NCBI GenBank assembly: GCA_964430275.1
Contig: CAYSGF010000002.1
Location: forward strand, 1-20,848
Source of the DNA: DASTYK01 sp964430275
Lineage (GTDB): Bacteria > Gemmatimonadota > Gemmatimonadetes > Longimicrobiales > RSA9
DNA length: 20,848 nt
Direction: 5' to 3'
Position 1 is the stretch's first letter. Each line of letters starts with the position of its first letter. Positions 1-6,054 of this stretch are shown in pieces. A program made the translations under genes and the position numbers. The notes beneath the pieces were generated by a model that worked only from the letters and a program-made list of their open reading frames with translations, did not search any database and was not told the origin of the DNA.

Positions 1-545
1 TCCGTCAGCGCAAACGCCGACACCGCACCCGCCGCGAGCCGCGGCAGATACTTCTGCTTCTGCGCGTCCGTGCCGAACATCTTCAGCGGCTGCGGTACAC
101 CGATCGACTGATGCGCGGACAGCAGCACGCCGAGTGCCGAGCAGCGCGTGCTCAGGTACGCGATCGCTTCGTTGTAACTGGACTGCGACAGCTCGAGCCC
201 GCCGTACTTCTGCGGAATCTTGATACCGAAGGCGCCAATCGCACGCAGATCCGCAATCACCGAATCGGGCACCTTGCCCGTACGGTCGATCGCTTCCGCA
301 TCCACCCGGGAGGTGGCGGTCTTCAGCTTGTCCAGGAATGCCGCGGCACGCGCCTGCTCGCCAGCGTCGTTGGGTAGCGGAAGGGGGTGAATCAGATCGA
401 GCCGCAGACGGCCCAGGAACAGCTCGCGCACGAAGCTCGGCTTGACCCACTCCGTCTCACGCGCGGCTTCTGCCACCTGCCGCGCCTCCTGCTCCGAAAC
501 GCCGCTCCGGCGCGGTCGCTCCGCCGCTTCTGTCGTTGCACTCAT
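1..545 (-). CDS. Acyl-CoA dehydrogenase, long N-terminal type (partial, C-terminus off the window)
   Basis: This gene runs off the left edge; 181 residues are visible. The ATG at 545-543 follows a perfect GGAGGTG (complement 551-557) with 5-nt spacing, so the start is secure. After about 60 residues of charged extension (containing FLGRLRLDLIHPLP, typical of longer FadE-like proteins) the acyl-CoA dehydrogenase N-terminal helical domain follows, with motifs such as AFGIKIPQKYGGLELS and the segment ending AFALT, just where the flavin-contact ALTE motif should begin. Members of this family oxidise acyl-CoA to the trans-2-enoyl-CoA using FAD and pass electrons to ETF. The chain-length preference cannot be read here. 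It lies downstream of, and in the same direction as, a second acyl-CoA dehydrogenase, which suggests a fatty-acid or branched-chain acyl degradation locus. The catalytic glutamate lies outside the window. Confidence 0.9.
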   Translation of the reverse strand, partial: MSATTEAAERPRRSGVSEQEARQVAEAARETEWVKPSFVRELFLGRLRLDLIHPLPLPNDAGEQARAAAFLDKLKTATSRVDAEAIDRTGKVPDSVIADLRAIGAFGIKIPQKYGGLELSQSSYNEAIAYLSTRCSALGVLLSAHQSIGVPQPLKMFGTDAQKQKYLPRLAAGAVSAFALT

Positions 546-656
546 CTCTTCACCTCCAGTGCGCCGCAGCACTTCCCAAGCTGCTGACACACCCCATGCC
601 GCCCCGCCCGCCGCCTACTCTGACGAATGTTATGTCGAAGCCGGTCGCGAAACAAT

Positions 657-662
657 CGTCAA
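657..662 (-). promoter_or_regulatory. Possible -35 element for the left-edge acyl-CoA dehydrogenase
   Basis: On the minus strand TTGACG occurs at 662-657, downstream of the large hairpin and about 110 bases before the start codon at 545. At 17-nt spacing the -10 candidate is only TTCGAC, which is poor; CATAACAT lies a few bases further on. It is a tentative promoter, inferred from position between a terminator-like hairpin and a gene with a strong ribosome binding site. Confidence 0.25.
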
Positions 663-680
663 AATTTACGGATCCGGGCT

Positions 681-762
681 AGGACGAGCGCGAGCGCTGG
701 CGGTGAGGGATGGGTACGGAGGCTGGTCGGCGCCCCTCACCGCCAGCGCTCCTCCTCGTCCT
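681..762 (-). terminator. Long hairpin between the two acyl-CoA dehydrogenase genes
   Basis: Arms 681-709 and 734-762 are inverted repeats, 26 of 29 positions pairing, including an uninterrupted 18-bp block (692-709 with 734-751); the loop is 24 nt. It sits 58 nt past the stop codon of the upstream minus-strand gene (stop at 821). Read on the minus strand it is followed within about 15 nt by a short T run (AAATTTT, near 661-667), so it is probably a terminator or a 3'-end stabiliser for that gene. The stem is much longer than a usual intrinsic terminator and the T tract is not immediately adjacent. Confidence 0.5.
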
Positions 763-820
763 GCCGGGTCCGGAATGCGGCCGGACGCGCAGAACTGCAC
801 CGTCCGTCCCTCGGGGCGGG

Positions 821-1996
821 CTAGCGCAGAATATACTTCGCGATCGTCTGCTTCTGCATGTTCGTGGTCCCCTCGTAGATCGTACCGATCTTGGCATCCC
901 GGTACAGCTTTTCCACAGGGTACTCACGCGTGAAGCCATTGCCGCCGAAGAGGTCGATGCAGGTCGAGGCAACTCGCTGGGCGGCTTCGGACGCATACAG
1001 CTTGGCCATGGCGGCCTCCACGACGAAGGGCTGACCGGCATCCTTGAGGCGGGCCGCATTGTAGACGAGGAGGCGCATGGCCTCGACCTGGGTGCGCATC
1101 TCGGCGAGTTGGAACTGGACGCCCTGGAAATCGCCGATTTTGTGGCCGAACTGTTCGCGCTCCTGGACGTAGCGGAGCGTCTGGTCGAGGGCACCCTGGG
1201 CGAGGCCGAGCATCTGGGCGCCAATGCCGATACGCCCCTCGTTGAGGGTTTCGATCGCGATCTTGTAGCCCTTGCCGACATCGCCGAGCACGTTGTCCTT
1301 CGGTACCCGGCAGCCGTCCAGGATGAGCTCGCAGGTGGAGGATGCGCGGATCCCGAGCTTGTCCTCCTTCTTCCCGACGGTAAAGCCGTCGAACTCGCGC
1401 TCGACGAGGAATGCGGTGATGCCCTTGTAGCCGGCGTCGGGGTCGATGTTTGCGAAGACGATGTAGATGCCGGCCTCGGCGCCGTTCGTGATCCACAGCT
1501 TGCGGCCGTCGAGAATCCAGGCGTTGCCGTCCTCGCGTGCGCGGGTCTGCAGCGCGAACGCGTCGGAGCCGGAGCCCGCCTCGGAGAGTGCGTATGCGCC
1601 GACCGTGCCCGTCGCGAGCCGGGGCAGGAACGCGTCCTGGACGGCATTGCTGCCGTAGCGCAGGACGGCGTTGTTGACGAGCGTGTTCTGAACATCGACG
1701 AATACACCCACGCTCGGATCGATGCGGGACAGCTCCTCGACGATGAGCACGGCCGTGAAGAACGATGCGCCCGCGCCTCCCATCGAATCCGGGATCTCGA
1801 TACCCATGAGGCCGAGCTCGAAGAGCTGCGGGATCAGGTCGGGATCGAGGCGGGCCTCCTCGTCCATGTGCATCACGCGCGGCGCGACGGTGTCTTCGGC
1901 GAACTGCCGGACAGTGTCGCGGAACATCTGTTCCTCTTCCGTCAGCACGGTGAGCGGCGGACGCGTGAGGTCGGGGAGTACGCTCGACATGGCCAT
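821..1996 (-). CDS. Acyl-CoA dehydrogenase, short/branched-chain type
   Basis: This 391-residue flavoprotein has the usual family length and is complete. The flavin-contact motif YALSEAGSGSDA lies at 135-146, LWITNGAEAGIYIV at 167-180, the conserved ASSTCEL at 218-224, GRIGIGAQMLGLAQG near 254-268, and the C-terminal block YRDAKIGTIYEGTTN ends with Glu375, the expected catalytic base of short-chain and short/branched-chain enzymes. It should dehydrogenate short or 2-methyl-branched acyl-CoA and donate electrons to ETF; the exact substrate is inferred from motif similarity to ACADSB/SCAD-type proteins. Two starts are possible, the ATG at 1996 or the one at 1990; neither has a clear Shine-Dalgarno sequence, so the longer is given. 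A long hairpin lies just downstream, and another acyl-CoA dehydrogenase follows in the same direction. Confidence 0.95.
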   Translation of the reverse strand: MAMSSVLPDLTRPPLTVLTEEEQMFRDTVRQFAEDTVAPRVMHMDEEARLDPDLIPQLFELGLMGIEIPDSMGGAGASFFTAVLIVEELSRIDPSVGVFVDVQNTLVNNAVLRYGSNAVQDAFLPRLATGTVGAYALSEAGSGSDAFALQTRAREDGNAWILDGRKLWITNGAEAGIYIVFANIDPDAGYKGITAFLVEREFDGFTVGKKEDKLGIRASSTCELILDGCRVPKDNVLGDVGKGYKIAIETLNEGRIGIGAQMLGLAQGALDQTLRYVQEREQFGHKIGDFQGVQFQLAEMRTQVEAMRLLVYNAARLKDAGQPFVVEAAMAKLYASEAAQRVASTCIDLFGGNGFTREYPVEKLYRDAKIGTIYEGTTNMQKQTIAKYILR

Positions 1997-2075
1997 TTCG
2001 AGTGGATGAGTCGTTTGGCTAGCGCGAATAATCTACAGCCCGGGGCAGGCGGTGGCGAGCAGGTGGAATGAACGA

Positions 2076-2105
2076 GAGCGCCGCCGGATGAATCCGGCGG
2101 CGCTC
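2076..2105 (-). terminator. Perfect 13-bp GC-rich hairpin, possible terminator
   Basis: GAGCGCCGCCGGA at 2076-2088 pairs without mismatch with 2093-2105 around the 4-nt loop TGAA. It lies 86 nt downstream of the small minus-strand ORF and upstream of the minus-strand acyl-CoA dehydrogenase. On the minus strand it is followed by TCGTTCATTCC, not a true T tract, so factor-independent termination would be weak. The mirror orientation has no T tract either. Confidence 0.45.
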
Positions 2106-2191
2106 CAGTGTACGATCTGTTGCCGCAAACCCGACGCGATGCCGCGAGGCAGCCGTCGTCAGTGCGGACAGAGGTGTTCGCTCGACTCGGC

Positions 2192-2251
2192 TCAGTTGCC
2201 GGAGCGGCGATCGCTTGCCCGTGCCGGGTTGCGGAAACTGGTACTGGCCAA
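2192..2251 (-). CDS. Candidate small ORF, 19 residues, TTG start
   Basis: On the minus strand AAGGAGGTGATCC (2265-2253) is an almost complete match to the anti-Shine-Dalgarno sequence, and a TTG at 2251-2249 lies at ideal spacing. The frame reads MASTSFRNPARASDRRSGN and then stops with TGA at 2194-2192. The peptide is basic and hydrophilic, with no recognised family. A perfect hairpin at 2076-2105 follows, as in a short independent transcript. It could be a real small protein, a leader peptide, or a chance match in a GC-rich region. No convincing promoter was found upstream. The function is unknown. Confidence 0.3.
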   Translation of the reverse strand: MASTSFRNPARASDRRSGN

Positions 2252-2252
2252 G

Positions 2253-2265
2253 GGATCACCTCCTT
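2253..2265 (-). promoter_or_regulatory. Exceptionally strong Shine-Dalgarno sequence
   Basis: AAGGAGGTGATCC on the minus strand is complementary to the extreme 3' end of 16S rRNA over about 13 bases, much stronger than any other ribosome binding site in this window. It precedes a TTG codon at 2251 by 7 nt counted from GGAGG. It is the main argument for translation of the 19-codon ORF. Confidence 0.5.
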
Positions 2266-2444
2266 CGTTGAATGAATCCAGGGGCGTGAACGCCCGCGTC
2301 CGCGGCATAACGTGACAGGTGCCGGGTCCGCGGTCCCGCAGCCGGTCCGACCTGCGGCCGTCTGCGGATTCGACTCACTCACGGTGAGTCGCCGCCCAAC
2401 GATAACGGAAGGATCCACCGGCTACAAGTCTGCTGCGACGGGCG

Positions 2445-2474
2445 TTGGCGCCCCCCGGCGATCCGCAGTACAAT
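2445..2474 (+). promoter_or_regulatory. Sigma70-type promoter for the H-box protein gene
   Basis: TTGGCG (2445-2450), an 18-bp spacer, then TACAAT (2469-2474). Transcription would start near 2481, leaving a leader of about 23 nt that contains the GGGAGG ribosome binding site before the ATG at 2504. Confidence 0.6.
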
Positions 2475-2503
2475 GGTCCACGCATTGCCGGGGAGGCAGG
2501 GAA

Positions 2504-2740
2504 ATGACAGACCAGCGCTATCGCGAGGCAGTCGAGCTCGTCAGTCGCATACGCCACGACGCGAACAACCCGATCACGGCCGCGCTCGGGCATGTGCAGC
2601 TGCTCCTGGAGGACCCCTCCGTACCGGCGGGCGACGCCAGGGAGTCGCTGCAGGTGATCGAGAGCGAGCTCAAGCGGCTGATTCAGATCCTGCGCCGCCT
2701 GCAGCAGATCCGCGAGGACGACCCGCCCCCTGCGGATTGA
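2504..2740 (+). CDS. Stand-alone histidine-kinase dimerisation (HisKA/H-box) protein, 78 residues
   Basis: The ATG at 2504 follows GGGAGG and lies just after a good promoter, so the short form is preferred over longer upstream frames. Residues 13-36 contain RIRHDANNPITAALGHVQLL, which matches the phospho-acceptor H-box of HisKA-type sensor kinases: His18, the acidic Asp19 at H+1, Asn22 at H+4 and Pro23. Residues 44-72 form a second amphipathic helix (ESLQVIESELKRLIQILRRL), completing a helical-hairpin DHp domain. There is no sensor, HAMP or ATP-binding domain, and the stop codon is clean. It cannot autophosphorylate by itself; it could be a phosphotransfer protein, a phosphatase, or a partner that dimerises with a full kinase. 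The gene is directly upstream of gcvH, whose -35 overlaps this stop codon. The domain call is from motif reading; the role is inference. Confidence 0.7.
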   Translation: MTDQRYREAVELVSRIRHDANNPITAALGHVQLLLEDPSVPAGDARESLQVIESELKRLIQILRRLQQIREDDPPPAD

Positions 2741-2766
2741 CGCCCCCTGCGCGCCCGCTCTATTCT
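2737..2766 (+). promoter_or_regulatory. Sigma70-type promoter for gcvH
   Basis: TTGACG (2737-2742), an 18-bp spacer, then TATTCT (2761-2766). The -35 overlaps the TGA stop of the preceding gene (2738-2740). The predicted start near 2773 leaves a leader of about 35 nt with GCGGAGGCGGC as the ribosome binding region. No room exists for a glycine riboswitch. Confidence 0.65.
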
Positions 2767-2807
2767 CCCGCCCTTCAACCAACCGACCCTGCGGAGGCGG
2801 CGCCACC

Positions 2808-3200
2808 ATGTCCGAGCGACCGAGCGACCTGCTGTATTCGGAAGAGCATGAATACCTGAAGAAGACTGCAGAAGCCGGCGTGTATCTCGTGGGCATCACG
2901 GATTACGCGCAGGGCGAGCTGGGTGACGTCGTCTACGTCGAGCTGCCGTCGGTGGGTGAGACGTTCGGCAAGGCGGATGTGTTCGGCACGGTCGAGGCCG
3001 TGAAGGCGGTCAGCGACCTCTTCTCGCCGGTCGCCGGCGAAGTGGTCGGCGTGAACGAGGCGCTGGCGGACGACCCGTCCGTCGTGAACCGCGATCCCTA
3101 CGGCGACGGCTGGATGATCCGGCTGCGCGTCGATGACGAGGGCCAGCTGGACACGCTGCTCGGCGCCGAGGAGTACGGCAAGCACGTCAACGAAGTGTAA
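2808..3200 (+). CDS. gcvH: Glycine cleavage system H protein
   Basis: This 130-residue lipoyl-carrier protein has normal family length. It opens with LLYSEEHEYLKK and has the conserved VGITDYAQGELGDVVYVELP at 28-47; the lipoylation site is Lys66 in GTVEAVKAVSD, and the tail contains NRDPYGDGWMIRL. H protein shuttles the aminomethyl group between the P, T and L proteins of the glycine cleavage complex, and in some bacteria also acts as a lipoate relay. The start is supported by GGAGG at 2793-2797 and the promoter upstream. No gcvT, gcvP or lpd lies in the window: the gene stands alone between the H-box protein and a peptide transporter operon, so its partners must be encoded elsewhere. Confidence 0.97.
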   Translation: MSERPSDLLYSEEHEYLKKTAEAGVYLVGITDYAQGELGDVVYVELPSVGETFGKADVFGTVEAVKAVSDLFSPVAGEVVGVNEALADDPSVVNRDPYGDGWMIRLRVDDEGQLDTLLGAEEYGKHVNEV

Positions 3201-3214
3201 GCCGCTCACCCGCC

Positions 3215-3240
3215 GCGGCCGGGTCTCACTTTCCGGCCGC
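3215..3240 (+). terminator. Hairpin after gcvH
   Basis: GCGGCCGG (3215-3222) pairs with CCGGCCGC (3233-3240) around a 10-nt loop, 15 nt past the gcvH stop. It lacks a T tract, so it may be a Rho-dependent end or a stabilising structure. Confidence 0.4.
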
Positions 3241-3325
3241 GCCTGCGCTGCGTCGTGTCCGTCGGAGCGTCCGCGGAGAACCGCCCCCGGGGCTGGCCTC
3301 GCCACGCCTGCCCGGCACCGCTCTT

Positions 3326-3356
3326 GCGCCCGCATGCGCTCCCGTCGAGCGGGCGC
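3326..3356. repeat. Inverted repeat in the leader region of the transporter operon
   Basis: GCGCCCGC (3326-3333) and GCGGGCGC (3349-3356) form an 8-bp stem with a 15-nt loop, about 100 bases before the binding-protein gene. It may be a structured leader or an operator. No clear -35/-10 pair was found between 3241 and 3455, so the operon promoter is unresolved. Confidence 0.3.
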
Positions 3357-3455
3357 GCACGACCCGCCCCCCTCGACGCGCACTTCGTGAACCCCGAACG
3401 GACGTGGTGGCGACAGACGAGCTCTGCCGTCCCCCACGGTTGCGAGGAGGACGGG

Positions 3456-5063
3456 ATGGATCGTTGGCGGATGACCCGGCGCATGGCTGCCCTCGTCGCA
3501 CTGGCCGGCATGGCTGCCTGCGGCGGCGGCGACGGTGCAGGGGGCGCAGGTGGCGGCGGCACCATCGTCGTGGGCATGCGGTCCGATTTCGGCGGCTTCA
3601 ATCCCATCACGAGCGATGCGCTCTACTCGATGGAGCTCATGAACTATGCGCTCTTCACCCCCCTCGTGCAGTACGACGAGGATCTCTCCGTCCGGCCCTA
3701 CCTGGCCGAATCGTGGGAGGAGCAGGGCGACACGGCGGTCGTGTTCCGTCTGCGCACGGACGTGACGTGGCATGACGGCAGGCGAGTGACCGCCGAAGAC
3801 GTGAAGTTCACTTTCGATCGGGCGAAGGCACCCGAGTCCGCCTCTCTCCTCGGCTCCGCGTTTCTCGCAGAGGTGGAGACGGCGACGGTGATGGACAGCT
3901 TCACGATCCGCTTCGACTACGTCCGTCCGCATGCACAGGCGCTCGAGGACTTCTGGTGGGCGCCCGCCCCAAAGCATCTGCTCGAGAATATCGCGCCCGC
4001 CGACCTGCGCAGCGCACCGTACAGCCGTGCGCCGGTCGGCAGCGGCCCATACCGCCTGACGCAGTGGGAAGCCAGCCGGCAGCTCGTGATCGAGCCGTAT
4101 GCCGATTTCCCGGAGGCGCTGGGCGGGCCGGGCGCGGCGCAGCGAGTGGTGTTCCGGATCATTCCCGAGGCGTCGACCATGCTGACCGAGCTGGTCACGG
4201 GGGGCGTGCACGTGGACCTGCCGGTCATGCCGGATCAGACGAATCAGGTCGAGGAGAGTACGGGGACTGAGCTCCTGTCCTTCCCCGGGCGCACCGTGTA
4301 CTTCGTCGGGTGGAACAATCGGCGGCCGCCGTTCGACGACGTGCGCGTGCGGCGTGCCCTCGCGATGGCGATCGACCGCCAGGAGATCATTGACGCACTG
4401 CTCTATGGACAGGGCCAGGTCGCGACCAGCACCGTGCCCCCGTGGCACCCGCTCTACCCGAACGACGTGGAGCCGCTCACGCGAGACCTCGGCGCAGCGC
4501 AGCAGCTGTTGGAAGAGGCAGGCTGGAGCGATGCGAACAACGACGGCGTGCGCGAGAAGGATGGGCAGCCGCTCGAGTTCGAGCTGCTGACGAGCGACGA
4601 TGCGCTGCGCCGTGCGGTCGTCGAAGTGCTGCAGGCCCAGCTGCGTGAGGTCGGCGCGCGCGCGAACATTCGCGTCACCGAGTTCCAGACAATGCTCGCG
4701 GCCCACCGTGGCCGTGACTTCGATGCAATCTTCACGAACTGGGTGCTCGACAATTTCCAGGTCGCGTCGGCGCCCTACGCGCTCCTGCATTCCGACTTTG
4801 CATCCGTCGAGAGCTCGGCGAACCGGAGCAGCGTCAGTATCCCCGAGCTCGATGGGTTGATCGAGCGGGCCGCTGCCGCGACGGATCCGGCGGCCGCTCG
4901 GCTGGCGTGGGCGGACTTCACACAGGTCATCCAGTCACAGCAGCCGATGACCTTCATGTTCTGGCTGAACGAGCTCGCCGCCGTGCGCGAGGAGGTGCAG
5001 GGCGTAGAGATGGACCCGCGCGGCGAGATGCAGACAATCCGTGACTGGTCGCTGAGCCGCTGA
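3456..5063 (+). CDS. Peptide/nickel-type ABC transporter substrate-binding lipoprotein
   Basis: The product has 535 residues, normal for family 5 solute-binding proteins. The ATG at 3456 follows GAGGAGG (3444-3450). The N-terminus is a lipoprotein signal: basic MDRWRMTRRM, a hydrophobic stretch, then MAAC with Cys22 as the lipidation site, followed by a glycine-rich linker (residues 23-35). Family features include LAESWEEQGDTAVVFRLRTD followed by VTWHDGRRVTAEDVKFTFDR, GSGPYRLTQW, and DDVRVRRALAMAIDRQEI. It should capture an oligopeptide or similar ligand outside the inner membrane and deliver it to the permeases encoded just downstream (7 nt gap). Ligand identity cannot be determined; dipeptides, oligopeptides, nickel chelates and sugar oligomers are all used in this family. 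It is the first gene of a five-gene operon. Confidence 0.95.
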   Translation: MDRWRMTRRMAALVALAGMAACGGGDGAGGAGGGGTIVVGMRSDFGGFNPITSDALYSMELMNYALFTPLVQYDEDLSVRPYLAESWEEQGDTAVVFRLRTDVTWHDGRRVTAEDVKFTFDRAKAPESASLLGSAFLAEVETATVMDSFTIRFDYVRPHAQALEDFWWAPAPKHLLENIAPADLRSAPYSRAPVGSGPYRLTQWEASRQLVIEPYADFPEALGGPGAAQRVVFRIIPEASTMLTELVTGGVHVDLPVMPDQTNQVEESTGTELLSFPGRTVYFVGWNNRRPPFDDVRVRRALAMAIDRQEIIDALLYGQGQVATSTVPPWHPLYPNDVEPLTRDLGAAQQLLEEAGWSDANNDGVREKDGQPLEFELLTSDDALRRAVVEVLQAQLREVGARANIRVTEFQTMLAAHRGRDFDAIFTNWVLDNFQVASAPYALLHSDFASVESSANRSSVSIPELDGLIERAAAATDPAAARLAWADFTQVIQSQQPMTFMFWLNELAAVREEVQGVEMDPRGEMQTIRDWSLSR

Positions 5064-5070
5064 CGCACTG

Positions 5071-6054
5071 ATGGGCGCCTTCATCCTGCGGCGCATTCTC
5101 GGCGCGATCCCGCTACTCCTCGGGATCGCGACCCTCATCTTCTTCGTGCTGAACCTCGCGCCCGGCGATCCGACCGCGGCGTACATGAATCCCAACATGC
5201 CGCCGGAGATCATCGAGCAGCTCCGGCGCAATCTCGGCCTGGATCAGCCGATCCACGTTCGCTATGTGAAGTGGATGCTCTCGTTCTTCACGGGAGACTG
5301 GGGCTACTCGTTCGCGCAGAGCCGCCCGGTTTCCGCGATCCTGCTCGACGCCCTGCCGAACACGCTCATCCTCGCCGCCGTCTCCCTCGTCCTCGTGTTC
5401 GCCATCGGCATCGTCGTCGGCGTGATGCAGGCAGTGCGGCAGAACTCCGCGACGGACAACTCGCTCAGCATCATCGGTCTGTTCTTCTACTCGATGCCGT
5501 CCTTCTGGCTCGGTCTGATGCTGATGCTGGTGTTCTCGCTGAAGGCGAGCGAATGGGGCTGGCCCTTTGCCCTGCCGCCGACGGGCATTACGAGCGTCGA
5601 CTACGACTTCCTGGATACGGGTGCAAAGATCCGCGATCGGCTCGTACACCTGGTGCTCCCGGTAACGACGCTGACCCTGGCACTCGCCGCGGGCGTCGCT
5701 CGGTACACGCGCGGACAGATGCTCGAGGTCGTGCGCCAGGACTATATACGGACCGCACGCGCGAAGGGACTGCCCGAGCGCCACGTCATCTTCAAGCACG
5801 CACTGCGCAACTCGCTCATCCCCGTCATCACGCTGCTCGGGCTGAATCTGCCCTACCTGTTCAGCGGGACCGTGTTCATCGAAACGATCTTCGCGTGGCC
5901 CGGAATGGGCCGGGTCATCGTGGAAGCGATCTTCCAGCGTGACTATCCGCTCGTCATGGCGACCAGCTTCCTGTTCGCAGTGATCGTCGTGCTCGGCAAC
6001 CTGCTCGCCGACGTGCTCTACGCCGTCGCTGATCCACGCATCCGCTATGACTGA
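5071..6054 (+). CDS. ABC transporter permease, DppB/OppB type
   Basis: This 327-residue inner-membrane protein begins with the family signature MGAFILRRILGAIPLLLGIA and LAPGDP at 29-34. About six transmembrane segments can be seen (near 9-29, 97-120, 133-156, 195-212, 249-271 and 298-320). The cytoplasmic EAA loop that docks onto the ATPase is at 227-249 (RTARAKGLPERHVIFKHALR). It pairs with the next permease to form the translocation channel. It starts 7 nt after the binding-protein stop and overlaps the following gene by 8 nt, so translation is very likely coupled. Confidence 0.95.
   Translation: MGAFILRRILGAIPLLLGIATLIFFVLNLAPGDPTAAYMNPNMPPEIIEQLRRNLGLDQPIHVRYVKWMLSFFTGDWGYSFAQSRPVSAILLDALPNTLILAAVSLVLVFAIGIVVGVMQAVRQNSATDNSLSIIGLFFYSMPSFWLGLMLMLVFSLKASEWGWPFALPPTGITSVDYDFLDTGAKIRDRLVHLVLPVTTLTLALAAGVARYTRGQMLEVVRQDYIRTARAKGLPERHVIFKHALRNSLIPVITLLGLNLPYLFSGTVFIETIFAWPGMGRVIVEAIFQRDYPLVMATSFLFAVIVVLGNLLADVLYAVADPRIRYD

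Larger units (their letters stand above)
1997..2503. other. 507-bp region without an ordinary gene
   Basis: Open frames here are GC-driven and lack ribosome binding sites, except for a 19-codon minus-strand ORF at 2192-2251 (listed separately). The stretch contains a perfect 13-bp hairpin at 2076-2105, a small hairpin GGGCGT-GA-ACGCCC at 2282-2295, a dyad CGACTCA/TGAGTCG at 2371-2391, and at its right end the promoter of the H-box protein gene. No tRNA-like fold was seen. Confidence 0.6.

Noticed and set aside
710..2071. 453-residue plus-strand open frame opposite the acyl-CoA dehydrogenase
   Set aside because: The minus-strand gene has all family motifs and the catalytic Glu; the plus frame is its mirror.
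2253..2265. GGATCACCTCCTT on the plus strand, resembling the 3' end of 16S rRNA
   Set aside because: The preceding bases do not match 16S rRNA helix 45 or its surroundings; it is better read as a Shine-Dalgarno sequence on the minus strand.
2773..2807. Glycine riboswitch before gcvH
   Set aside because: The leader is only about 35 nt and the promoter overlaps the previous stop, leaving no room for an aptamer.
2775..4790. 671-residue minus-strand open frame antisense to gcvH and the binding lipoprotein
   Set aside because: It spans two well-supported plus-strand genes and an intergenic gap; composition is that of a shadow frame.
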